From Torreya grandis (taxonomy: Eukaryota; Streptophyta; Pinopsida; Cupressales; Taxaceae), in contig JARHVA010002005.1 of assembly GCA_037957365.1 (NCBI GenBank), forward strand, positions 497,501 to 561,500: a DNA stretch of 64,000 bases. The letters run 5' to 3'. Of the stretch, positions 54,755 through 64,000 are shown one piece after another. Within the stretch, counting starts at the first letter, position 1; each line of letters opens with the position of its first letter. The notes beneath the pieces were generated by a model. The model made no database searches, was not told the origin of the DNA, and worked only from the letters and a program-made list of their open reading frames with translations. The position numbers were made by a program, and so were the translations under genes.

Positions 54755-55840
54755 TTATGGTTCACATTCATATATAGTCATTAATACATTATAAGAAGAT
54801 TGAATTCTGGATAATTTATTAAGACTATCAACTTTAGAAGATAGAATTAGGGATTCTACCCATTTAGGATTTTTAGATTGACCATGAAAGTTAGGAGGTT
54901 CCTTAGACTCTAAGTTATCCATAACTAGATCAACTTCATTAAGGTCATCTATTTCATCACAAGGAGAAAAATGAGAGTTAGGTTCATCAACAAAAAAACA
55001 ATAAGGAGGATCCATAAAGGGCTCACAAAAGATTTTTTCAAGAAAAATAACATTCATATTCTTAATAATTTGATGTTTAGAGGGATTATACACCTAAAAA
55101 AAATTTAATATCTCCATATCCTACAAAAATATAATAATAGTAAGTGGGGTCAAGCTTCTTCCTCTTAACTTTAAGGACAAAGATAGAAGCAGGACTACCA
55201 AAAACCTTAAGATGAGCCACACTAGGTTTATTTTTAGTGCAATTTTATAAAGGGATAGAAAGATGCAATACTTTTTTAAGAACTCTACTTAGAATATGAA
55301 AAATAGTATCCATGGCTTTGGTCCATAAACACCTAAGAACATTTGTGGATTACAACAATGTTCTAGCCATTTATATGGTGCAATTTTTACTTTAAGCAAT
55401 ACCATTTTGTTGAGGGGAATAAGGATTTTTTAATTCCCTCTAAATATTGAAACTAATTAAAAAATAATCAAAATCTTTACGTACATATTCACCACCATTA
55501 TCAGTTTTTAACTCTTAATAGAAAAATAGAAGCATTTTCAACACTAACTTTAAATTCTTTAAATTTAGACAAAACATAAGATTTCTTTTTAATGAAATAA
55601 GACCAGATCATTCTAGCATAATAATCAATAAAGTAACAATATACAAATAATTTTTAATAGATACAACTTCAAGAGGTCCTACAACATCACTTTTAACTAA
55701 TTCTAAAGGATGTGAAGAATTCACATCGTGATTCTTATGAAAGGGGTTAGTGTGTTGCTTACCACGTAAGCAACCCTCACAAGTTTTATGATGAGCTAGG
55801 ATAGAATTAATATCGATAACAAGATTATTTGCATACATAT
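54755..55840 (-). pseudogene. Element E integrase and linker
   Basis: It starts with the HHCC zinc segment (WHERLGHVNLNILHDM near 55880-55845, then CEGCLRGKQHTNPF near 55780). LELVKSDVVGPL follows (first Asp, near 55700), then KTDNGGEYV near 55505 (second Asp) and PYSPQQNGIA near 55430, where the Glu position is followed by a stop. The C-terminal part gives LKVFGSPA and VGYGDIKFFLGVYNPSKHQI. The linker to RT (54755-55093) is open and acidic. It would catalyse strand transfer in an intact element. Confidence 0.88.
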
Positions 55841-56189
55841 CATGTAAAATATTTAAATTAACATGTCCTAATCTTTCATGCCATAATTGAGATTTATTCT
55901 TACTATGCGATGAAAGAGAACATGCAGAAGGAGAAAAGATTTATAAACCATTATTTTTAACACCTTTAAAAATTAAGGAATCAGATTGATTACTAATGGG
56001 ACAAATATCTTTAATAAATGTTATAATGAAACTATTCTTTGTAAGTTTATAATAAATTATCAAATTCTTTTTAATATTAGGTACATACAAAACATCATTA
56101 ATAACAATGTTTGGAAATTTTGTTTTTCCCTATTTAATTGCTTTTAAAAAGAATAATCTCATAAGTAAATTATTTTAGAGATATATCTA

Positions 56190-56260
56190 GAATCACATAA
56201 AATATCAAATAATCATGTCATATGGTGCAATGAACCACTATCTAAAATATATTAAGTTTC
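56190..56260 (-). pseudogene. Element E protease active site
   Basis: Minus reading gives YILDSGSLHHMT near 56250-56215, the copia protease signature with the catalytic D-S-G intact. It follows a zinc knuckle remnant and precedes integrase. The rest of the protease (to 55900) is in broken frames. Confidence 0.8.
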
Positions 56261-56399
56261 ATTTGAAGCATATGCAACATATAAAGTAATAACATTTGAA
56301 TCTTGATTGTTATTCTAATTAATGTTTTGATTCTTCTACCTATTTTGACTAAATTTATTTCTTTTGTTATTTTTAGAAGTTTGATTTTTATTTATATGA

Positions 56400-57209
56400 T
56401 TACTTTTATAAAGAGTTTCCCTTCTATGACCAAGTTTACCACATAGATTTTAATTTACATTAAACATAGGTGTATGATTATTATTACCATATTTATTGTT
56501 CCTTTATTTACCTTTAGCTAAATTAGGTTTAGTTTTCTAGTTTTTAGTGTTATCAAAAACATTATTGAGAGTGAGAAGTAGTTGAGTGAAATTCTCTTTA
56601 GAATCAAAATTGTGCATCAATTGTTATTCTAGAATCAAGAGAGCAGATAAGGTGGTAAGGTCAGGGATATCTTGCTCAGTTTGATACTTAGAATTCAAAA
56701 CTGAATTAAAATTTATAATTTTTTTAATGAATATTTAACTGAATGATAAAATAAAGTAACTAATCTTAAATCAAATTAAAATTACATCCATCTAACTGAG
56801 CTTTAATGTTTTTAATTTTAATATGAAAATTAACAACTTTTTCATCACTCTTCATAGGTATAGTTAGCGATTCAAGAACTAATTTCATTATGTTTGAAAG
56901 GTGAGTGCCTTGATGGATAGACTCAAGGAGTTTTGAAGCATCAATAAAATATTCTTGATTACTAATGTGGAGAAGGAATCCATATTTAATACTCCATAAT
57001 ATAATGGACATAGATTCTTATGATTTATGTTGAAATACATTGGTAGGATCAGGGGTTATATGTCATCAAGAAGGGGATTTTTTAAACCTGATGATAATAT
57101 TATAGAATTTCCAAGCCATAAATTCATCTTTAATAAGAATTTTCCATATATTATATTTATTTAAATTAATCATTTGAGATTTATGTAAGGAAAAAAGAGG
57201 TGAAGCCAT
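56400..57209 (-). pseudogene. Element E Gag
   Basis: I place the start at the minus-strand ATG at 57209 (MASPLFSLHKSQMINLNKYN). The body at 57011-56766 reads ASKLLESIHQGTHLSNIMKL and VLESLTIPMKSDEKVVNFHI, the usual copia Gag 'L......GS+..R.M.L...L......' region. A zinc knuckle remnant, LCGKLGHRRE, lies near 56430 with only part of the CCHC ligands. Frameshifts occur near 57015 and 56700. Confidence 0.8.
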
Positions 57210-58624
57210 AGCTTCCCTTTAAGAAAGATAGTAAACAAATGCGTTAAAAAAACTATTTTAAATGAATTTTTGAACTATTTTTCAAAATAAAGTTAATTTC
57301 ACATACAAATATAATTAATTACACAATGTAAATGCCAAATAATGTAAAAATTTGAATTAAGGTTTCACTAATCGAAGTGTCAAAAGAGTCACACTTAAAA
57401 TGACAACTTAAACACTATTATTAATAATGATGTAAAAAATTTAATAAAAGGATTCAAAACAAAAAATAGGCCACTCTAATTCAACCTTAACATGCCAAAA
57501 CTTAGAGATCGAATAGTTACATGACTATGTTTACCAAAATATTTACTAGGTTGAATGTTGAAACAAGATTGACAGGTCAATTAAGGTTTTATACACGTGA
57601 GAAGTTGGCATGCAAATAAAAAATTGGATTTAAAAAAAATTAAATTTAAAAAAATAACTTGACCAAGTCAAATAATATTAAATTTAGGGAGTTTTGAACT
57701 TGGGACCTCTTTAGTTCCAAATTTTTAGCAAAATTACTGCTACCAACCCTTCTAGGGGTCTTTTCAAAGAATTACATGCACTAATCTATATTTAGACATT
57801 TTTAAATATTATTTTTATTTTATTTTAAAATAAATAAAAATAATAAATATATGCATGTAAAAATAAATATTGAATGAATATTACTAAATTTAACCTTTTT
57901 TGGTAAAAAACATTTTTAAACAAGAGTGAGACCCACCAACTTTTGCATGGAAATATTGGAATTTTGTGAATAAAAACAATTATTTTTAAAATATTTTCCA
58001 AAACCTTCAGTACTTACCTGTGTAATGTTTCCATGTATATTAGGTACTCCTATAGTAGTAGAGGTGAAGCTAGAGCTTGTCATAGGCCACTAGAAGCCCT
58101 AAACACTAAGACGATCTTTGTGATTTTTTCTCCCCAAAACAAAGATGTCTTCAAAAAATGATTTTGATCATGTTTTTATTTTTAATTTTGATGCCATATA
58201 AATGCATTGGAGTTACTCAAAAAAAATTTAGGGAGTGGGAAAATTCTTCTTAGGTCTTGAAAATAATCTAAAACTACTTGAATATAATTATCATTACCTT
58301 TTATAAACAATTAGACTCAAAAAATACTAAGTATAATTGTTTTTGAATTTTGCCTGAGGTAACCACCCATACAAGTGAAGAAGAATGGCATCCCAAACAG
58401 GAATTTTAATTGTTGGTTTTTAATATTATGAGCTTTGGATGCTTTGATGGTATTTGGATGAAGATCCAAGGGTTCAAAGTTTTGAACTAGGGCTCCCAAG
58501 TGATCATAAATAATTTTCTTCTCAATCCTTATCATACACAGAATTGAACCAAGCTTAAAAATAATTAAATTTTTGAAATAATTTAATTACATATTAATTT
58601 CAAATCACATATGGCCCTCAATTG
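57210..58624. other. Leader of element E, no gene
   Basis: About 1.4 kb between primer-binding site and Gag start, longer than usual for copia. Open frames here (for example 58317-58535 minus) are short and unassigned. It may hold a small old insertion. Confidence 0.5.
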
Positions 58625-58637
58625 GCTCTGTTACCAT
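58625..58637 (-). promoter_or_regulatory. Primer-binding site of element E (iMet tRNA type)
   Basis: Plus GGCTCTGTTACCA is TGGTAACAGAGCC on minus, one change from the common plant TGGTATCAGAGCC. It touches the inner edge of the 5' LTR. Confidence 0.85.
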
Positions 58638-58885
58638 GAAAAGATAAATTATTTGTAATATGCATACATAAGATGGATCTAGAAGTGTATTTTAATAGCA
58701 AAGCACATAGATAACACAAAACATAGATTTTAGCTGGGAAAACATCAAAGAGGTGAAAAAGCCACAAGATGATATTTATTCAAATATCAGAAACTAATCC
58801 AACCCTAATACAATTCCTCTAAATCTCACTTCTTCTATATGCTTTCATAAAACTCAAAAATTGAATTTTTAAGCATGGTCACTGA
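58638..58885 (-). repeat. Partial 5' LTR of element E
   Basis: Homologous to 52232-52480. It ends at the junction with the D5 region. Confidence 0.8.
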
Positions 58886-58905
58886 TATTAGGATGTCATT
58901 GATGT

Positions 58906-58921
58906 CAAAGAGAGTAGGAGA
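58906..58921 (+). promoter_or_regulatory. Possible polypurine tract before LTR D5
   Basis: CAAAGAGAGTAGGAGA, preceded by GATGTCATTGATGT. This is close to the sequence that precedes the 3' LTR in SIRE-type copia elements. Confidence 0.45.
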
Positions 58922-58926
58922 TACTA

Positions 58927-61091
58927 GTGCACTAATGATAAAGAATTTGTGTTTGAAATTTTGGATAAGATATGACACATTTTTAGGTCTATGAAGACAA
59001 ATAATAATTTGTGAGGCATCCCTAAATGTTTGGGTGAAGCTCTAATATGTGACTTGATTATTTAGAATAAGAAATATAAATCTTCTAGCTTAAAAGAAGC
59101 TAGACCATCATTGTACATCATGTAGATATGAATGAACTAGAAAGTTTGTGCATTTATTTTTTATATTTATAAATTTAATTGATTTCAAAGTATTTCATGG
59201 AGATGTTGTCTATAGTGTCATTAAGGTCCCCTAAAAATTTGGACTTTTGAAGGGTTTTCTAGCTCAAGTTATAAATATTCAAAGTTGCTCTTATAGAATG
59301 TGTTGAGATAGAGACCGTAAAGTTTAACTACATTAAATTTTGAGGTCAATTAGTTAGTAGATCTAATGATTTGTGTTAAATTTTAGATCTTGATCTAATG
59401 GTGCACATAAAATTTAATATGTCAAAGATGAACATGCTAGTGAAATTATCACATTCATAGAGCCTGGATAGAAGATCAATAGTTTATGGATGATTATGTA
59501 GTCAAAATATTGATGATGTGGGTTGAGTCAATAGGTCAATATGTGTAGAAGGCATGCATGACTGCCAAGTGGAACAATCATGGGAGCTATGATCTAGATC
59601 TAATGGTGAGCATTGAAATATAAATCTCGAGCCACTCAAAAGAAATTGATGGTACATATTTTTCAATAGTTTTTAGGAAGCACAAGATGAAATTAAAGTG
59701 CTTGATGTTTAGTGTCTACATAGTGACCATTGAAATTTAAATATTCAAATTTATGAGGAAAAATGAGTCTACAATATTTGAGCTATAACTTTTTATATAT
59801 GTAGAATTTGATCATGGTGTAAAAGGAAAAGATGTAGAGTTATTCAAGGTTCATCTAGAGAACGTAACTATAAGGTATAAATATTTGTACAATAAAATAT
59901 ATGGAGATTTAAATTTGATTGTGTGTTTTATCATGTTCTAAAAGTGACTCAAGAAGGATAATTGAGTTGTTATTGATAATATTTTGATGTTTCAAGATGA
60001 TCTAATTATTGAAAGTGTTGTATACTCAATAAGTATCATTTGTGTTTATTTTGGAGGTTTGATCAATCTATGTTTATTATAAACAAAGTCTTAAAAGTTG
60101 ACTACTTATTTGTTCATGTTGTTCCTATGTACATAATAATGTTTGAGGAAATTATGATTTAGAATATGGGTGTTTTGGTGGGAGAAATCACATAAAGATG
60201 TCATAAGGGTTATATGGATTGGAACCATATATATAAAAGTGATCATATGTTCTTAATTTACTTGATCCAGTGCTTAATGGGTGAATAGGTCTCTATGAGA
60301 CCTATAAGGTCTACTAAGCCTAATTGAAAGGTGTAGATGCTTAAGTGTGACCCCTAGATGTTATGTCCAACCTAAGAAGATGATACAAAGCTTTGTATTA
60401 GTATGTTAGATGTCTTAATGGTTAATGCAAGTCTTATGGCTAACTAAGAATTAGATATGCATGAAGTCTCTATAAATAGTGGAGACCAAGGCAATGGTTT
60501 ATCGACATGGATGTGCATGAATTGAGAGAGAATAAGATAAAGATGAAGGAAAAATATTAGAGATAGTGCGCTTAATGGATGTATTGAAGTAAAAAATATA
60601 TTAAGGATGAGAGAATAAGGCTAGATAGATTGAAAGCAGTGTTTTACATGCATTAATTGTATGAGAATGTTTGATTGTGTTTGAAGAGGGTGATAGAGAG
60701 TTATTATAAAAAAATTCTTCAATCAAATTCATCTACAATCTATGTTTTTGAGTTTTTGATTTCAAAAGTGTTGGGTGGGTGCTCAACATATAGAACAAGT
60801 GGGTGATTGTTCATACTTAGTGGTGGGTTCTCCTTATGAAGTGGGTGCTTCAATAAAAAGTATATTATGTTTGTAGGCTTGAGAGTGGTTTTTATTCCCA
60901 AATAAATTTTCCCATATAGATCTAATGTTATGTGTATGATCTTGCATCATTTTTCTTATTCATTATTTTGAACATCTTGTATGCTTTATGAATTCATGTG
61001 ATCATTGATTAAGATTTTTAAAGGATAATAATTAAAATTTCAAATATATTCCATCACTGATTCAGGCCCCCTCTTAGTGATTGTACCTCCA
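58927..61091 (+). repeat. Copia LTR copy D5, 5' LTR of element G
   Basis: About 2.2 kb, ending GCCCCCTCTTAGTGATTGTA then CCTCCA just before a primer-binding site. R-region words (GTGGTTTTTATTCCCAAAT...TTTTCCCA near 60885) are shared with D1 and D3. A TATA box CTATAAATAGT sits at 60470-60480. The left edge is set by the purine tract and a TG at 58927, and is approximate. Confidence 0.75.
60470..60480 (+). promoter_or_regulatory. TATA box in LTR D5
   Basis: CTATAAATAGT, a near-consensus plant TATA box about 0.6 kb before the LTR end. The equivalent position in D3 has TATAAATA (43327-43334). Confidence 0.6.
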
Positions 61092-61096
61092 ATAAT

Positions 61097-61110
61097 TGGT
61101 ATCAAAGAAG
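61097..61110 (+). promoter_or_regulatory. Primer-binding site of element G (iMet tRNA type)
   Basis: TGGTATCAAAGAAG, close to TGGTATCAGAGC, five bases after the LTR end. Confidence 0.8.
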
Positions 61111-61169
61111 GACCCTCATTATAAGTTTAACCACTTGAAGGTGATCCAAGTTATATTATGGAAAGTTAA

Positions 61170-63530
61170 CATATGTAGGGTTTTTATACCAATCATGCAC
61201 CATTATTCAATGGGTCAAATTAGACTTTCTGGAGTACAAGGATGAGGATATACATCATATATCTAGTGTTTTATATTTGGAAATATAACATCGATAGTTA
61301 TGCTACACCAACTAATCCTCTAACTAGTGTTGCTAGAAATAAGTTGAGTGAGAATAATTCAAAAGATATGAATGCTATCATTTGTGTTTTATCTAAGGCT
61401 GAGTTTAGTAAATTGATTTATTGCAAGTCTACCAAGGAAATTTGGGTCAAATTATAAACTATCTATGAAAGAGACTCTAAAGTAAAATTGACCAAGTTTT
61501 AAACCTACTAAAGGCAATTTTAAGGTTTAAATATGAAGGAAGAAGATACTATGTCATCTTAACTTCAAAGGGTTGATGAGGTACTAAATATGATCAGAGG
61601 TCTTGGAGAGATAATTGATGAACATACTATAATACATAATGTATTGAGGACTATTAAACTCAAGTTTTATTCAAAGGTTTTTTCTATAAAATAAAGTCAT
61701 GATCTCACTCAGTTGAAGATGTATGAACTGTGTGGCATCCTTACTACCTATGAAATGAGAGTTGATGAAGACAAATCACCTAAGAAGGAAGTAACATTTA
61801 AGGTGATCAAGGAGACAAAAGCCAAAAGGAACAAGTTAAGTCTTGAATATTTTGATCTTAACAAAGATCAACTTGAAGGCATGATTTTAATAAAATTTAA
61901 TGTAGGATCAAGTAAGTGTGAAGGAAAACTTCATTTCAAAAACTTTTCATGTGGTAAAGTTTGTCATTTTGTAGATAGAAATCTAGGTATAGACAAGTAT
62001 AAACACAAAATATCTCATAAGGAATCTCATGAGGATGAACACAAGAAATTTGAGGGTCCTAACAAGTATATAAAGTTTTTTAGTAAGAAAAATGGAAAGA
62101 AGGAATCATACAAAGGTAGTAAGAGTATATACCATAAAGAAGATAGTAACTCATCTACAGATGAAGAAGTAAACACATTTGATTGTGATGATTATTTTCA
62201 TAATGAGGACATGGAGGCATTGTTCATGGATCTTAATGATGATGAAGGTGAATTTTCTTTAAGTAGAGATTTATTTGGTAGAAATAGCTCAGAGGAAGTA
62301 GATGATAAAGTCACTCTTGAAGATAAATATCTAGATAATATGGAAGAAATGAAGATACTGCAAAGAAAGAATAGAAAAAAATAACACTTGATTAAATTTT
62401 ATGAGGATCAAATTGGAATTTTGGAAGGAATGTTGATTAATGAAGTCAAGTATCATGATGAGATCACATAATAGCTTGAAACTTAGGTTTGAACTTTTGA
62501 TAAAGAAGTAAAAAAATAAAGATGAGGAATGTATCATGTATCAATAAGAAATAGAGTCTTTGTAGATAAAACTAATGATTTAGATAATAAGGATGAATGC
62601 TCTTGAAGTTCTAAATAATTATAAGATAAGGAAAATAGAGACGATGTCATAAATCAGGGACTATGAATAACAATTCAATATGTTTGAAGAAAGATTGAAT
62701 GATGACACTAGGGAACATGAAGATACTATCAAACATCTCAACAGTCAACTATAAATTATGTCTACAAGCATAAAAACTAAATAAGATGAGAGATTAAGGT
62801 ATGTGATTGAAATTGATTCATTAAAAGCCGAGTTAGAAAATAATTATTATAGGATGAAGTCATTTGTGAAGATGAAAAACAACTCAAATGATATTGACAA
62901 TATTCTGAGTACTCAAAAGCATGCTAGTGATAAATTTGATCTTGGATACAAAGAACAAAAGCATTTAACTCAAGATAAGATAAAGGATAATGTGAATAAG
63001 GACAATCCAAATTTGAAGATCAATCATTTTTCAAGGAATGAAGGTATTGGTAGAATGAATACAAATTAGATCAGACAACCAAAAGTTATGAGGTATGAAA
63101 ATTTCTTTGGTCATTGTTACTCCTAAAATCAATTTGGTCACAGGTCAAAAGATAGTAAAAGATCCTCAAAGAATGAATTTTCATGGAATTATGAGTAAGA
63201 CAATGGCAATCATGAAAAAAATCATCACTCAAGATAGTCAGTAGGGTCACAAGGAAAGAATAACATATTTTGCTAAAAATGTTAAGGTTTTGATCATATT
63301 GCAATTTTTTGTAATATCTTCATCACGAGACCAAATAATCATGTATATGAATGAATTCATGAAACTATAATGATTCATAATATGTTTCAATAAAAAATTA
63401 TGTTCGATCTAAAAAATATCATTTGTTTCAAATGTCATGAGAGAGGTCACATAACAAGGTTCTATATGAATGATTAGTATTCTATTTCAAAGATTACCAA
63501 TCCTAACATGAAGAAAGGATTCATAGTGAA
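61170..63530 (+). pseudogene. Element G Gag with several zinc knuckles (SIRE-like copia)
   Basis: The N-terminus near 61170 reads NHAPLFNGSN, stop, TFWSTRMRIYI (usual 'PP.F.G.NY..W..RM..++'), then STKEIWVKL. The UBN2-type middle (61540-61760) reads LQRVDEVLNMIRGLGEIIDE, then MYELCGILTTYEMR. Four zinc-knuckle-like segments follow. NFSCGKVCHFVDRN near 61950 lacks outer Cys. FFGHCYS.NQFGHRSKDS is near 63100. FC.KC.GFDHIAIFC near 63270 keeps C-x2-C-x4-H-x4-C spacing. CFKCHERGHITRFY near 63425 lacks the last Cys. Between the first and second lies an acidic and coiled-coil region (62180-63050). An open frame spans 61713-62384. Protease is expected beyond the right edge. Confidence 0.85.
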
Positions 63531-64000
63531 TGAAGGCCTAAGTAGGTAAATGTAAAATATGATAAAAATGGATAAATTTTCCACAACATAATAAGGAATA
63601 AGTTCAAGTATCAAGAAACAAGCCTTATCTACCCAAATAGATAAGGAAATCAAGCAAGATATTGAAATCAAAGAAAAGAATCAGGGTGAGAAATCATTTA
63701 AAGATAATCTGAAGATAAGGAAGGATTGTAAGTCAAGTGAGAGAATGGAGATATGGGAGTATTTAGTGTTTTAGGGTATTTAGTCCCTTTATGATAAGTG
63801 GGTGTCTCTACCTATGATTCTTAGGAGACATCCTTCATATGTGGAAGTAAGTATGTGTGCTCTAGCTAATGATGAAAGTGGCAATCAATATAGATCTTCA
63901 AAGTAAAGGGTAAGTAAGAGATTGTGAAAGATAAACTTGAATATGAAAGTTTTTGAGAAGGTTAAATCAGTTTGGAGGCTATTTCAATAGGTTGATCAGT
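63531..64000 (+). other. Element G coding region continuing to the edge, unassigned
   Basis: A Lys/Glu-rich segment (IDKEIKQDIEIKEKNQGEKS near 63640) with stops. No protease motif is seen before the edge. Confidence 0.5.

Larger units (their letters stand above)
52232..58885 (-). mobile_element. Copia element E, nearly complete but decayed, 5' LTR truncated
   Basis: 3' LTR at left, then on minus from right to left: partial 5' LTR (58638-58885), iMet primer-binding site, leader, gag, protease, integrase, RT and RNase H. The LTR match (52232-52460 with 58638-58885) includes TAATATGCATAC, ATGGATCTAGAAGTGTAT, ATTCAAATAT.AGAAAC.AATCCAACCC and CAATTCCTCT.AATCTCACTTC. The 5' LTR stops at 58885, where LTR D5 context begins, so the outer part was lost. 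E lies where element F's gag and protease should be, either inserted into F or joined by deletion. Confidence 0.85.

Overview
This window looks like a piece of intergenic DNA from a large plant nuclear genome. It is strongly AT-rich and nearly free of CG dinucleotides. It is made almost wholly of old, broken, nested retrotransposons: Ty3/gypsy elements with Tat-type features, Ty1/copia elements and a plant-type LINE. I see no convincing host gene, rRNA, tRNA or CRISPR array. Low GC, long-decayed elements and in-frame TAG stops where the families have Gln or Trp suggest long-term methylation-driven C-to-T loss. A gymnosperm is plausible (gnetophytes such as Welwitschia are known for this pattern), but that is a guess.

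Region 1-30.4 kb is one nested stack, which is the clearest result. An old Ty3/gypsy element A (+) enters from the left edge with RT, RNase H and a second archaeal-type RNase H (1-1335). Its integrase resumes 27.7 kb later (29.0-30.4 kb). The gap is filled by a second LTR element, B (+). B's LTRs are 1336-2670 and 22745-29007, with a polypurine tract just before the second LTR. B was itself hit several times: by a LINE (about 3560-9735), by a minus-strand gypsy element C (14299-22062), and inside its right LTR by a 3.9 kb insert (about 23181-27112). A 1 kb TA/CA/GT microsatellite also grew in that right LTR. With those removed, B is about 9 kb and shows gag-like but no pol coding. C has gag and protease but no RT or integrase. 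The LINE carries endonuclease, RT, zf-RVT and RNase H, followed by an unusual downstream ORF ('ORF-X'). A relative of ORF-X occurs alone in the insert at 23.4-25.0 kb.

Region 30.4-37.1 kb holds a TA microsatellite and decayed sequence without recognisable genes. Region 37.1-49.4 kb carries diverged copies of one long copia LTR family (D). D1 (+) and D2 (-) lie tail to tail as a large inverted repeat. D3 (+) sits between two blocks rich in an AAGTAGG motif, and D4 (-) is the 3' LTR of copia F. A C-poor minisatellite (40.9-41.6 kb) and a separate copia gag-protease remnant I (-, 45.6-47.0 kb) are interspersed.

Region 49.4-64 kb holds three copia elements. F (-) has integrase, RT and RNase H (49.4-52.2 kb). 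E (-) has nearly all domains, an iMet-type primer-binding site and a partial 5' LTR (52.2-58.9 kb). G (+) has LTR D5, a TATA box, an iMet primer-binding site and a Gag with up to four zinc-knuckle-like segments, and runs off the right edge. All coding regions are broken by stops and frameshifts, so nothing here is likely to move by itself. Element boundaries come from reading by eye and are approximate unless stated.
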